From Candidatus Accumulibacter appositus (GTDB taxonomy: Bacteria > Pseudomonadota > Gammaproteobacteria > Burkholderiales > Rhodocyclaceae), in NCBI GenBank assembly GCA_000585055.1, contig JEMX01000052.1:1-56823 (forward strand): a stretch of DNA of 56,823 bases. Reading direction: 5' to 3'. Of this stretch, positions 33,301 through 37,764 are shown in pieces. A model generated the notes under the pieces. That model did not search any database. It saw only the letters and a list, made by a program, of their open reading frames with translations, and was not told where the DNA came from. Numbering within the stretch: position 1 is the stretch's first letter; each line of letters opens with the position of its first letter. The position numbers and the translations under genes were made by a program.

Positions 33301-35643
33301 GACCTGCGGGTGCTCGCCCCGGCTGTCAGCTTCGACACGGCTGGCATGGCCAGGGCCGAAACCCTGACCCGCAATCTGCTGAGCGTCTCGGCTGACTTCG
33401 CCGACCTGGTGCACCAGCAGTACGCCTTGCTGGGTGGCAAGCACGATGCCAAGAAAGAAAAGGACGACGATCCTGTAGTCATCGACCGTCTCTATCGCCT
33501 GGGTGAAGACATTCTCGACGGCGGCAGCGGTAACGACCTCCTGATTGGCGACAACAGCATCAACATCGCCCCCAGGTTCACGCTGCCGGTCGGTCTGGCG
33601 GCGAAGTTCGCATTGTTCCAGAGCGGCGTCGCCGATGCCGCCGACGAGATCGCCGGCGCCACTCTCGACCTGATCTATCTCGAGCATCGGCTGCGCGACC
33701 AGCGGGTGCAGGTGACCACGGGCAAGAAGTTCGAAACCCGGGTCGAGCATCATCTCGATCTGATCATGATGGGCAACGACATCCTGACGGGCGGCGACGG
33801 CAACGATCTGATCATCGGCGACCAGTCCGTCGTGCGCGCCTCACTGCTGACCTTGACAGCGGGTGGGCCACCGCTTGAGAAAAACCACAAGCACGAGGAA
33901 TGGCGTGACGCCGAACGCTGGCATGAGCGCGGCAAACGCGCAGCCTGGTGGAAGGCTCTGGATTACGACGGCCACCACAGGTTCCAGCTCGATGCCATCC
34001 AGATCAACGCCGACAGCATCGTCGGCGGCAGCGGCAACGATTTGATCTGGGGTGACAGCGTCGCGCTGCTCAACTCGACGATCACCCGTGCCACCGGCAT
34101 CGCCGACAAGGACTACAAGGAAGCCAGCCGCGACGCGCAGGAGGGGCTGGATCGGCTGCTCACGATGAGCGCTGACAGCGACCTGTGGTTCTCCTATTCC
34201 GAGCACGGTCACGACCATGACAACAACAACTGGACCTGGGCACGCTACGACGACGGCGAATGGGAAAGTAAGCACCATCACGCGCATGATGGCGGCGATC
34301 TCATCGAGGGCGGCGATGGTGACGACATCGTCTACGGTCAGGATGGCGAGGATACGCTGCTCGGCGGAAACGGCAACGACTGGCTGATAGGCGGTAGCGG
34401 CGATGGCAGCGGCAAGGACGTCCTCAACGGCGGCGCCGGCGCCAACAAGCTCTACAAGGGCGACAACGACTCGAGCCAGTTGCGCGACTCGGTCAAGGCG
34501 GCGATGCCAACCGGGGCGAGCGCGTTCAGCAGGACAGGGTTGCCGATCGTCGCCTTCAGCAGCAACACCCGGCCGGATTCGGGTCACGCGCTAGGCGCGG
34601 ACTACGCCCGGCTGGAATTCGTCGCCTCGCCGTGGGAGGCCAACAAGCTGCGCGCGCAACAGGCAGCCGGCGAGCTGCCGGATGCCGCCGCTGCGCCGGC
34701 AATCATCACGCCAGGTACGGGCAGCCTCGACGCACTGCTGGCGCAAGCCAGGCAATCGTGGCTGGCGACCGGGCTGGTCGACGGCGCTTCGCTGGACAGC
34801 ATCCAGGTCAGGATTGCCGACCTTGGCGGCCAGGATCGCCTACTCCTCGGCGAGACCCAGGGTAGCGTGATCACCCTCGACGATGACGCCGCCGGCTGGG
34901 GCTGGTTTGCCGACCCGACGCCGGCAGCGAGTGAGGAATTCCGGCTGCTGTCGGACGGGACTTACCAGGCACGGGCGGCAGGCGACGCCGACGGGCGTAT
35001 CGATTTGCTGACGGTAATCAACCACGAGATCGGTCACCTCCTGGGATATGCGCACGGCGAAGACGCCAAAGCTGCCGCCGATCTGATGGATGCCCGCCTG
35101 GCGGTCGGATTTCGTGAATTGCCGGCTACTCCAGCGCCGGCGGAGCTTGCGCCCCTCCTGCCCCGGCCGGTCGAGGCAAGACTCAACGCTGAACGCTTGC
35201 CGGCGCTAGTCGCCGAAGCGACGCGCCCGCAAGCGGCTGAGCTTGCCAGCGTTCCGGGCGAACAGCCGAAGACGAGCAGCGCGCCGGGCAAAGGATGGCG
35301 CGACGACAGCGCCTTTCTGCCGCACGCGAGCACCCGCAGCGCAGCCCTGCCACCCCTGCTGCGCAGCAACGACCCGGCAGCGCTCCCGGCCATCGCCGGC
35401 GCGACCAAGAAAGCGACGGCCGAGGAAGACCAGGCACTGCCGAAGATCGACTTGCAGCACTGGTATTTTGCCGCCAACGAACAGCGCGCTGTGACGCCAG
35501 CAACATCCGCCAACTGGCGGCGTGACTTCGTCTCTCATCTCGGCAAGAGTGACGGACAACGCCAGCCAAACGCTTCGCTGCGGGTGCACGTCGAAGCCTC
35601 GCCGCCGCTGTCGCCAAAAATCAAGGTGCTGGATCGCGCCTGA
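14962..35643 (+). CDS. giant LEPR-XLL repeat protein, C-terminal frame
   Basis: Third and longest frame segment (about 6,890 codons; first ATG at 15013, which begins inside the metzincin-like module and is not a credible start). Module order: metzincin-like 1; beta-solenoid (15430-17460); HGF/TGQ block 2 (17480-18680); solenoid (18800-21940); G-D-rich repeats with GLGM motifs (21940-24400); 21 FG-GAP blades (24560-28640); more G-D-rich and W..G..AGTV repeats (28650-32380); RTX nonapeptides (32380-34470); metzincin-like 2 (34715-35100); and a tail ending WRRDFVSHLG then VLDRA. RTX repeats and a glycine-rich C-terminal half suggest calcium-dependent folding after type I secretion; no transporter genes lie in the window. 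Long minus-strand open frames opposite this gene are shadows. Confidence 0.88.
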   Translation, partial: AASRWLDSGLSAAQIAALAGIDYRLADLDGETLAATTGQVIVIDRDAATLGWFVDQTPFADEEFGESSGRASGGSAAGGIDLLTVLMHEQGHVLGLGDVNANGELMYQFIGEGERRRPVAQAAAQAAVQPDGSGETHYLNSADLGNADSLGNRGANYTRQVNSNESSPGLFSTITVAAEVTPTVLIDLGTGSQLQAGNGHDVMLRVRADRTAIATGGGMQAQLVAGTVIAEATVGGSITVSFGGRVDIAGDLTVELQSVNEAVALGEALSIGVIDAAGVDSRASVTPTISTLLAADSQLTVGGDFVLRTLSEASASASSRGVAVAAGGAVGVALATATVAPTVSTIIGERAVIDAQGAITIETLHNVDAAGEKLDRQARATAEAAAGAFGLGAAGADADAEASATVATKVGAGATLRAGPASAISIRTLANNQADAHAGGFGVGGILGVGVVLADARTAGSTEALLDGDVLRAGALTVEARASDNANSTANALSGGILSGNGAVATATSTPTIAARIAAGHQLRVGGDVAVTAVSENNALSEANGIAAGALSVGASIATSTTTPRISAAIDGGSVSSSGGSILVSALNNVDLSSGGVITVTGGGAKASTHASAGGLLAGSGNQATAVSSPILEASVGSSASLAAAQDITLRSQSSNQADAGASGLAGGLVGVGINIASATAAGANKAHLDGRVEAHPLAGGVDPERAGASNVNIRAIGSDSANANAQAVAGGVAGVGDNRATATVTPAVQASIGNGALLNVANNLKLEARETPEGDARTAGVSGGGVAVGGSLSTATISPLVTAAIGSLATIVQANPDGLVSVLATATPQSNAPVADYAIKSVDTASDTLHVLDHGLQSGDSVAYDNGGNANIAGLSGGRLYKVLSAGADDLAFGAAFGSEETAVDAAKDLITFLAPHAFQSGDAVRYHAFRSANGAVVSVGGLSDGALYYVRVIDERTIKLTTTLDQAVNPQNGVNTFTPAAISGNTLNIANSYTENQALTYHTTAPQAFNTSLVDVSVGGSESSPTFADAAGANNVYLDGNAFKTGDKVVYQVQGNASAVAGLTNGKAYRVVVDGGNGNLIQLRNTLGPTSLSFVRDAVNGDSIVRNDGGNWLNDGFAAAQLITISGAANNNQTWTIASVAGNQLLLTTKGAVIAETDARASVDGAVVDLSPDKSAAGASAIHTLSMLSIGGLQDGVTYYVKNRTATSFKLAASAGGPAIASLDTSGLAATSVFSLAAEGIDLGSSGGVAHTLTIDLRSSAQGTQRLLAPGGASLSTLSPRPGDGLSTATAQGSGGGFVGINGNRADLTAKPTVSADVAARSISAQGAVSISSISITGSTANAQNSTGGFVAIGDADASSTSINSSHASVGAGSQIDAGGDFTLAATSSTRHGDVSARSVGGGFAADVEANSRVSTQYNTTASVAAGAAVSAGGDLQVLADSSASGLASAFADGKGFGAGGYTDSRNTLANGQTVASIGRGATLDGQRLTISAGVSGMDLKARGEGYGAGFVGVSHDYATLDVTADNKVLIDEDALLSGSAGVDLLANFRQLSTDAYSFAQATGLFGHVTSNAYNDSTLDSTVLTGAGSRITAAPRDNSGNLALAANTANSAISITAEAHDSKRALAAGGSDSHANADGSARIDWSGDVAIHPGPNAELVIDAAGGVSRQVNVDYSLAGNVIKVNGVSGSPGRVQFVADSIAGSGGGWDFQDSLKEIRIVNSSSRDLQINNIDAVVHSAQQPQVELRGDTGEVSLNFAITRSVTPTLATIENLSSADILLNGTIENPIGMTRIVNTGGNIRSTKSRDEGGADGLRSLIRSHSLQIEALQGSIGGAGAVGQQRVNVDLVQSLAAPAAMQQLSALAGGHLYLDLKARLRDENVAALSIDFAALAAGGDIDLLLQSSVRETPLIETAGGVRVTLPSDAYANTHYSFFRPDSGAAPGFTSSVLASDTQAIAGSYFFNRAGLVAGGNITLSAAHALASDPLINIEAITELLGNGRVSALTHGNIAITEAAGDLRLGTIRANAGDVALTSSSGSIVDTAAGAVDNGSTAWVLGNAIALTALHGGIGTLSDFLEIDSSRSADALVDGRSQGSLFLRETSGDLRLGGVVSLLQDVVLITLAGSIVDGVGDAQADIQATNIDLVVAGGSIGTAAQSLDIYGAGFGQRPALQNPMLQLDDAVPGSGRLVADAASGVYLNETIAGLAVLRVTASAGDIRLTTNDSVSVDPATRIGDDNISLLTSGGSFAGSAISAGVVHAAGTVSVVAGDNVYVPLGTLIKGGVAVLVGGDSAARDADADGTTIDIQGDVQAPNVIIEGGNGLDYLQINNAAGINAGGATLLRGGAGSDRFFARAVAAGVNSTLTLQGDAGADRFFLGSNVSKALFTTGSAYNEPDDPLAFLKGNLERLGGIVVDAGSGGNGATVDAIYVTSESATSAVTGAVNGAVSGVDGGGNTVGRISGFGMSGDIQYTAADGIAVGVQLTRFDDTMAIDAVASTVYLAIDGSDGNDTLNVGQAAGSVAGIQGILSFAGAAGSDTLNVFGDASSIAGQLSAISITGMGMGSNPLLAVHNDNFGAGYNLGDPSWPGAIYYAKRSLVSSSGTLTETISSSVEAVNIQLGAGDDRFNIDSSYAYGVTRVRGGDGNDTLLVGSTLTGLHPNQLRQLDFIDGDLHLDGQGGANTIVLDDSGDSKPNVGVYSAGGLSGLGMSGTLVLESPTDTLDLRLGAGGVTFYVADLAPERSLNLALGTGKDRLVVGALPGAESEGTLAGIQGTLNVDGQGPEAGDRLILADGGETTGQTYLISNQLDSTVSILANEQPWRFDTTSLTRTGMGSGIVNFRRFETVELDAGHGDDTINLHGTQREQSPLGKASTFTVNAGAGNDTINLGQAVIGGGYTLDGFQIDISGAPGADDPRGVPVFINGQDGNDTVHYLDSAATIGKSLALVNKSFAEIFPATAPASGADPAWEALFTSIFGDSLNASAYAAVVLNAKAQMGQQQQPINVFSRGSEAINVSLGAGDDTVELFDGVYAYDVTVYAGAGQDNFNLNPGVDNRGHLFTLKGEEGDDLLFANFATGVPAATAFVQFDGGLDGSKGDTLRIAGDGLASGDYSPSASTARSGQVTVAGNRFAFSGVEPLIVHGLSSFDVVTPDATADLAVDSVTVASLQLTNLVLHTLTVDGVVSWTSKTDLLTPAALETKHAGKVTALSGDTLVVAGEVQGANAGVVYVYTWDGSGWAEQAKLFAPDATQGGGEGFAAAVAVNGNTLVVGAPGDDALGNNAGAAYVFVRNGAAWTLQAKLKANDGVANANFGQAVAISGDTVLVGAAGLDSISQLDAAYAFTRGGSVWSQQQKITLAGDRNNDLGAALALAGNTAVIGAPLAGANDTGSALVYTRSGSLWTLVKTLEASQKNNGEHFGAAVDLAGGSIIVGAPDWDGDSGLVTDIGRAFIFEGAAANWQRLARLTAYGGLPEAEAANEGRAGDRFGASVSIGGGYAAVGAPNADGVDLDVGAAYVFYRLPDGGSGLGNSWARSSGENGSGRLGAASPAGSSANINPPYNSADHFGSSIALGGGRLVVGMPGYNEVNGSTLLRADVGGVRTFASSGFLPSSNTALRADVLADPAGNAGSSRFGAVSYYDAANRMLLVSDTAAGKVYVYINEGLHWRQTGQVLSGSASFGADIDIDGNRMVIGTPAANRVSVYTRNADGETWTLQTTLTGNAGTSFGASVAISGDRIVVGMPDASAQYASAGQPIAGYQLQLGNSGAALTYAFVNGAWVRDRLLMPDDLALPYDSSRTDDTTPANWNQVWVENLGWHGIGLWNSDDRNGLEVTLAPWMYIAGTDTNGDTGSWYYANNTANFVTVSAPGARDRDFNAMIVGTLQDSSGVYGEMRLTRDGRTYYQRWASPGTHDTGEDNDQYLAAGPYSVVLGADTNGDHGYEWIYNPTPNPVSITMNGDRIDDIEGIFVASTRRVVQYTNFGNSFGALAGARFGSAVDIVGNEVFVGAAGKSRTAFYDLGQSNFAHWSATLGGFSGTPLRTTQYFDGSGGLGSELATNGNSRVLVGAPGANVVQQYTRAGATWSKSALLDTPSVAAYGGDESIAARGNRLLVGATAGAGAAYLYSDGGASKSLLNTLVPYRLNGATMVNDSNGALHFGAGAQLISNGFSVVGTNNADSAANKLYGFRQRGPAWTAATADLVPQALATAKGGSAVAVDGNTAVVGARDYDNRGAVLVYTADATGNWVFSAKLQGADISANDDFGAAVALSGDSLIVGAPNKGQAAGAVYLYQRVGGTWTQVSEFTGNGNNARLGNAVAVYGSSAAAGAAGENRAYVYRATGSGWSAATTLLGSAALAGGFGSALAIEQATLVIGAPTGNSGKGAVGVFVDSGGNWSLQATLSSPLANANDRFGAAVDVSGDSIAVGSPGAQGGQGAVYTYQRSGLTWSSEQRLSIASGVANDYFGEAVAVDFGKLIIGAPGRQVGTADDQGAAYSYHLKNGAWVNDNAVDPITETGGAAGDNAGYSVALSGNRAIIGAPQLLGRSPYQLNAINTNGNGHVFVRDVSPPLTVTLAEDQQTLIAGARANVLTGTLDGLRTADLKFFDIKRVELATGSAADQITVGSDGLTAFGLADFRITTGAGDDKVELLSANVTPPALGTFVPSGLFVGDVPQYELLSGGFSVDGGSGNNRFTAAADSNWTLAPASLTAGNGGQVQLAGMRDIRVSGGAGSNRISVSGWAGSALLDGGLGSDEFQIAAGALDAVTLADAGGDLDQLSLTGTAAADTFVVNAGQVNLGSSNMGYSGIEVLRLSGGSGDDLFVVNDSAASSIRLDGEAGSDTYRFFAGSRATQIVVHDGGPAPTASGNIDTLEVPASSIQGSNSFTVGSKAVLFDSSIEEFGLSLFNPILVLTGHNGDDQFTVNGATLNFNGVIVDLSQVIDLTLDGGSGNDRFNLVDLPSWLSDRLHIIGGDGDDSLSTQGAGSSWLFTGAGSGTVSDGSHGIFDFQGIENVASAQGDDRFSFVGNHASLAGSLDAGAGADTLDFSGRSAAVSVDLGAATASAIAGRVSGIEALLGSSAVDTLIGAATDNVWNITGSNAGEINGEITFSGFEKLVGGLAADSFLIGNGALLSGSIDGGSVGSVGSGGNTLRFTLGSADDSVLLGYPEIVVNGASWRYANIGAIAVDALGGKDTISVQPTADGFPDQIDVFGGSGDDHFTVQLAGAAATTIRIDGGENGQNAADTLLVFGTANGERITVSGSGVDYEGVQLLTTGVETLSVDGAGGDDTIVLSGTPVTSVLTLVGGAGDDDFTVSYPTNPASLSIDGGGGSNHLTATMSDADDIVELAATSLAVLGSAILHYGNIAQLAVNTLGGADQISISGTSAASTVVDSGAGSDSITVQTSGSALLLNSGEDNDAVKVRGVSAPLTVDLGGGDDTLALSSLDTGGTLRAIGAALDLYGGDGNDQLLLDASGDSADLSGSLSEQRIEGLGIAAGASYSGFEAAALRLGSGADQLTIAGSIAGSTVVLTGAGVDQVTVNGSAGVVTVDTGEDADSIYVQGISGALTVNAGDGDDTINVVVHAMPDDPRSSIKGPLTINGDDGIDTLNVDDSGNTGPATLTIDGNSISGLGLASSITFTSIENHGFTMGGGGNTVNIRSLSNALHLHTGSGDDTINVGSLAPATVNDIGARLTIDGDAGNDTLNVDDSGDTTANSGVLTASSLSGLGMTAGIGYLNMETLHISLGSGGNQFAVTGTPAGGALPSETILNTGGGDDTVTVALTPPNDGPLTVRLQAGNDSLDASASHLGIVGFGGDGADTLVGGAGADLLYGDGGNDLLFGALGNDSLTGGLGDDLLLGGIGRLTRSLNPDGTPRSDVLLLDQAMITGSLALGEVAASGGSRSTVDALLAADITLLTGFFNADGSKHLHGDGSWDSRALLLQLIGDGDDILNGGDGNDALYGQRGNDRLDGEAGDDFLAGGSGNDTLDGGNGNDQLTGDEAIIDSPIAAVPNVTQGFLVLSAPGSQELSAGITLAAPGTIIVPMTAVAPGADSNTASSLLPHLFAYHPAIPSSNFLQTSAGGRALPYASVLTDFGHHLDLLPGNDVLSGGSGKDTLVGDDLRVLAPAVSFDTAGMARAETLTRNLLSVSADFADLVHQQYALLGGKHDAKKEKDDDPVVIDRLYRLGEDILDGGSGNDLLIGDNSINIAPRFTLPVGLAAKFALFQSGVADAADEIAGATLDLIYLEHRLRDQRVQVTTGKKFETRVEHHLDLIMMGNDILTGGDGNDLIIGDQSVVRASLLTLTAGGPPLEKNHKHEEWRDAERWHERGKRAAWWKALDYDGHHRFQLDAIQINADSIVGGSGNDLIWGDSVALLNSTITRATGIADKDYKEASRDAQEGLDRLLTMSADSDLWFSYSEHGHDHDNNNWTWARYDDGEWESKHHHAHDGGDLIEGGDGDDIVYGQDGEDTLLGGNGNDWLIGGSGDGSGKDVLNGGAGANKLYKGDNDSSQLRDSVKAAMPTGASAFSRTGLPIVAFSSNTRPDSGHALGADYARLEFVASPWEANKLRAQQAAGELPDAAAAPAIITPGTGSLDALLAQARQSWLATGLVDGASLDSIQVRIADLGGQDRLLLGETQGSVITLDDDAAGWGWFADPTPAASEEFRLLSDGTYQARAAGDADGRIDLLTVINHEIGHLLGYAHGEDAKAAADLMDARLAVGFRELPATPAPAELAPLLPRPVEARLNAERLPALVAEATRPQAAELASVPGEQPKTSSAPGKGWRDDSAFLPHASTRSAALPPLLRSNDPAALPAIAGATKKATAEEDQALPKIDLQHWYFAANEQRAVTPATSANWRRDFVSHLGKSDGQRQPNASLRVHVEASPPLSPKIKVLDRA
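17480..18680 (+). repeat. HGF-TGQ-IGGL-YYVI repeats, block 2 (about 4 copies)
   Basis: The same unit as the block at 5.7-7.9 kb recurs here: DTLHVLDHGLQSGDSVAYD...IAGLSGGRLYKVL, then DLITFLAPHAFQSGDAVRYH...VGGLSDGALYYVRVID, then NNVYLDGNAFKTGDKVVYQ...AGLTNGKAYRVVVDG, and a final IGGLQDGVTYYVKN half-copy. It follows the first metzincin-like module, so the gene's two halves share repeat families. Confidence 0.75.
21940..24400 (+). repeat. G-D-rich and GLGM repeats
   Basis: Units alternate GGxGNDTLxV loops with a GLGM-x-I-x-Y/L...L-x-L-G-x-G strand set (for example GFGMSGDIQYTA near 22350, GLGMSGTLVLES near 23090). The same unit recurs at about 31,400-32,200 (GLGIAAGASYSGFE, GLGLASSITFTSIE, GLGMTAGIGYLNME), each preceded by a VDDSGDT-like loop in its best copies. 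The layout suggests calcium-binding beta-roll or helix turns. Confidence 0.6.
24560..28640 (+). repeat. FG-GAP-like beta-propeller blades, 21 copies
   Basis: I count 21 copies of the blade core (L/I/V-VVGAP-x...GAAYVY...W-x-x-x-x-x-L) between residues about 7400 and 8760, from LVVAGEVQG (24597) to AIIGAPQLL (28552). Many are preceded by FGxAVAxxGD loops, as in integrin-alpha-type propellers. Twenty-one is three times seven, which would fit three seven-bladed propellers. An insert without blade motifs (26370-26860) separates blades 10 and 11. Confidence 0.8.
32380..34470 (+). repeat. RTX nonapeptide arrays with charged inserts
   Basis: GGxGxDxLx nonapeptides occur in clusters at 32391-32520, 32779-32945, 33250-33300, 33510-33550, 33787-33830, 34015-34055 and 34297-34470. 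They are the calcium-binding beta-roll repeats typical of type I secretion substrates. Between clusters lie long inserts, some very rich in Lys, His, Asp and Trp (KHDAKKEKDDDP near 33440; HEEWRDAERWHERGKRAAWW near 33890; EHGHDHDNNNW and KHHHAHDGG near 34200-34300). Confidence 0.88.
34715..35100 (+). other. metzincin-like module 2 (HEIGHLLGYAH)
   Basis: This reads ALLAQARQSWLATGLVDG, ... IRIADLGG-like strand, GSVITLDDDAAGWGWFADPT, then DLLTVINHEIGHLLGYAHGED. The full metzincin zinc motif HExxHxxGxxH is at 35023-35055 (residues 10891-10901). A Met-turn candidate (DLMDARLA) follows at about 35,084. All three His ligands and the Glu base are present, so a matrixin- or serralysin-like peptidase activity, perhaps self-processing, is possible. 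The domain is not RTX-flanked on its C-terminal side. Confidence 0.75.
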
Positions 35644-36193
35644 GACAAGCAAGCTGACCCGCGCTTCGGCATTCCCGGCCACCGGCCTGATCGACGCTTC
35701 AATGCACGGGCGCGGCCCGCGATCCCAGCCGGAATCCCGACCACCCCAGTGCTGCGCAGCCGCCGCCCCCCATCACCAGTAACCCCGTCCCACTCACTTC
35801 CGGTACTCATCCGCAGGTGTGTTTGGGCTGGGCGGATAAGCACAGATACGGGTCCCCTCACGACGGGAAATGGCAACTCGTCGTGCTCTGGCTTCAGGTT
35901 TTACTCTTGTAGGCCCTCACATTCGCAGCACCGCGCACGTGATGCGCTGATCGAATCCGCACTCCGGCACCGGATGGCTCTGCGGTTCTGGCGCGCCCGT
36001 GCTGGCATCGAGCATCGCATCGAGCGGGGACGCAGGGGCGGTGCACAACGAGTCGCTGGTCTACCTGCAGTACGCCGACCCCGAGCAGATGGGAATGATG
36101 GCGCCATGCGCCGGCTCGATGCGGTGAGCGCCGGCAATGCCGCGGGGCTCGACTGACCCGCAACCACCATACCAAGCGCGCGCTCCGGCAGCG
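35644..36193. other. 550-bp gap between the giant gene and mobA
   Basis: No gene can be supported here on either strand. Short frames exist but lack start signals and familiar sequence. A plus-strand stretch near 36,030-36,125 reads GAVHNESLVYLQYADPEQMG before a stop; it looks more protein-like than its surroundings and could be a remnant of a lost gene, but I do not recognise it. No T-run terminator was seen behind the giant gene. Confidence 0.5.
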
Positions 36194-36796
36194 TCAGCTC
36201 TTCTGTTGGCGCGCCAGTTCGTCCGCAGTGTTGATGTTGGCGAAGGCCTCGGGACAGCCGTCGAAATCCACCAGCACGTGTTTCTGCGCCAGCACCCAGC
36301 GGTCGATCTTGCGATCGCCGCCGGCCAGGTACGCGGCCAGCGATGCGGCGCTGCGCGTGTGCGCCAGCAGGAAGACCGGCTGCAGCCGCCCGTCGGCACG
36401 GGCCATGGCCATATCCGCCCCGGCGGCCAGTACTGCACTGTGCAGACGGGCCACCAGAACGTGCGGAACGGCCGGCGAATCGCAGGGGCAGGTGAGCACC
36501 CAGGCCTCGCGGTCACCGCCGCCGGCGTGGTGCAGGCCCGCATCGAGCCCGGCCAGCGGGCCGATGAAGCCGGCGTGGCGATCGGCGATGACCGGCGCAC
36601 CGAGTGCCGTGTAGCTGTCGGCGTTGTCGTTGGCGTTGATCAGCAGAACATCGACCTGTGGGCGCAGGCGGGCGATGACGTGCGCGATCATCGGCCGGCC
36701 GTCGAGTTCGACCAGGCCCTTGTCGACACCGCCCATGCGGCGGCCTTGTCCGCCGGCGAGAATCAGGCCGATGATCGGAATCGGGGCAAGGCTCAT
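36194..36796 (-). CDS. mobA: molybdenum cofactor guanylyltransferase MobA
   Basis: A 200-residue protein that attaches GMP to molybdopterin-Mo to make the MGD cofactor of DMSO-reductase-family enzymes. The nucleotidyltransferase signature LAGGQGRRMGGVDKGL is at residues 13-28, and the metal-binding region CDSPAVP follows near residue 113. Length and layout fit the family. Its ATG overlaps the fdhD stop as ATGA (36793-36796), which chooses this start over longer frames and indicates translational coupling. Together with fdhD it serves molybdoenzyme maturation; formate dehydrogenase or nitrate reductase genes are not in the window. Confidence 0.93.
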   Translation of the reverse strand: MSLAPIPIIGLILAGGQGRRMGGVDKGLVELDGRPMIAHVIARLRPQVDVLLINANDNADSYTALGAPVIADRHAGFIGPLAGLDAGLHHAGGGDREAWVLTCPCDSPAVPHVLVARLHSAVLAAGADMAMARADGRLQPVFLLAHTRSAASLAAYLAGGDRKIDRWVLAQKHVLVDFDGCPEAFANINTADELARQQKS

Positions 36797-37665
36797 GCGT
36801 CGCCTCGCCTGATGCGCTCGCCATGCGAGTAGACGAGATGACGGCCGACCCGCGCACGGCACACCAGGGTGATGCCCATTTCCTGCGCCATCGACAACCC
36901 CATCTGCGTCAAACCAGAGCGCGAGATCAGGAAAGGCACGCCCATCTGAACCGTTTTCATGACCATCTCCGAAGTCAGTCGACCGGTGGTGTAGATGATC
37001 TTGTCGGCCCCGCCCTCTTCGTCCAGCCACATCAGACCGGTGACCGCATCGACCGCGTTGTGCCGCCCCACATCCTCGACGTGATAGAGCAGCGGTGCCT
37101 CGGGCGTGTTGCGTAGCAGCGCGCAGGCGTGCACCGAGCCGGCACGTTTGTAGACCGTGTCCAGCGCCAGGAGCCGTGCCAACGCGGCGTCAAGAGTGCT
37201 GACCGCCAGCGTGGCGTCGCTGTGCAGCGGCTGCAGCTCGTCCAGCCAGTCACCGAACATCGTTCCCTGACCACAGCCGGTGGTGACCGTGCGTTTGGCC
37301 AGGCGGCTGGCGATGTCGCTGCACGCGGCGTGGCGGGTGTGCACGGCGCAGGACCCGACCTGCCAATCGACGTGAACGCTACACAGGTCGGCGAGCGATT
37401 CGACCAGTCGCTGACTGCGCAGATAGCCGATGATCAAGGCCTCCGGAACTTGACCGAGCGTCATCAGCGTGACGATTTCCCGCTTGTCGAGGTACACCGT
37501 CAGGGCGTTCTCGCCGGGTACATCAACCGTGCGCGACCGGCCCCCGTAATCGATAACCGTGGCGCTGGCCGTAGCCGGGCAGCGCGCACGGGTGAGCGAC
37601 AAGCGCAGTGCGTCCGGTGCATCGCTCAGCGGGATTTCGAAGACAGCGTCGGTCTCTGTTTGCAT
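36793..37665 (-). CDS. fdhD: formate dehydrogenase sulfurtransferase FdhD
   Basis: A 290-residue FdhD-family protein, which hands sulfur from IscS to the molybdenum cofactor and so activates formate dehydrogenases. Visible family blocks: NALTVYLDKREIVTLMTLGQ (53-72), EALIIGYLRSQ, TTGCGQGT with Cys131, VHACALL, EDVGRHNAVDAVTG, YTTGRLTSEMV and FLISRSGLT. The E. coli enzyme has a CxxC pair; here only the first Cys is kept (CGQG), as in many homologues. Start ATG 37665. It is first in a two-gene operon with mobA. The 99-nt gap to the histidine kinase gene must hold its leader; no clear promoter boxes were seen. Confidence 0.95.
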   Translation of the reverse strand: MQTETDAVFEIPLSDAPDALRLSLTRARCPATASATVIDYGGRSRTVDVPGENALTVYLDKREIVTLMTLGQVPEALIIGYLRSQRLVESLADLCSVHVDWQVGSCAVHTRHAACSDIASRLAKRTVTTGCGQGTMFGDWLDELQPLHSDATLAVSTLDAALARLLALDTVYKRAGSVHACALLRNTPEAPLLYHVEDVGRHNAVDAVTGLMWLDEEGGADKIIYTTGRLTSEMVMKTVQMGVPFLISRSGLTQMGLSMAQEMGITLVCRARVGRHLVYSHGERIRRGDA

Positions 37666-37764
37666 GGCGGAGTCTTGGAGTCTTGTCGACAGGGAGTACC
37701 CGCAGCCTTGGCGGGCGCTTTCACGTAGAAGCGGTATGTTAATGTGAAAGGCGATCGAAGCGGT

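Noticed and set aside
35894..36175. Small frames on both strands between the giant gene and mobA
   Set aside because: They overlap each other, lack ribosome sites and have low-complexity Arg/His/Ala-rich products.
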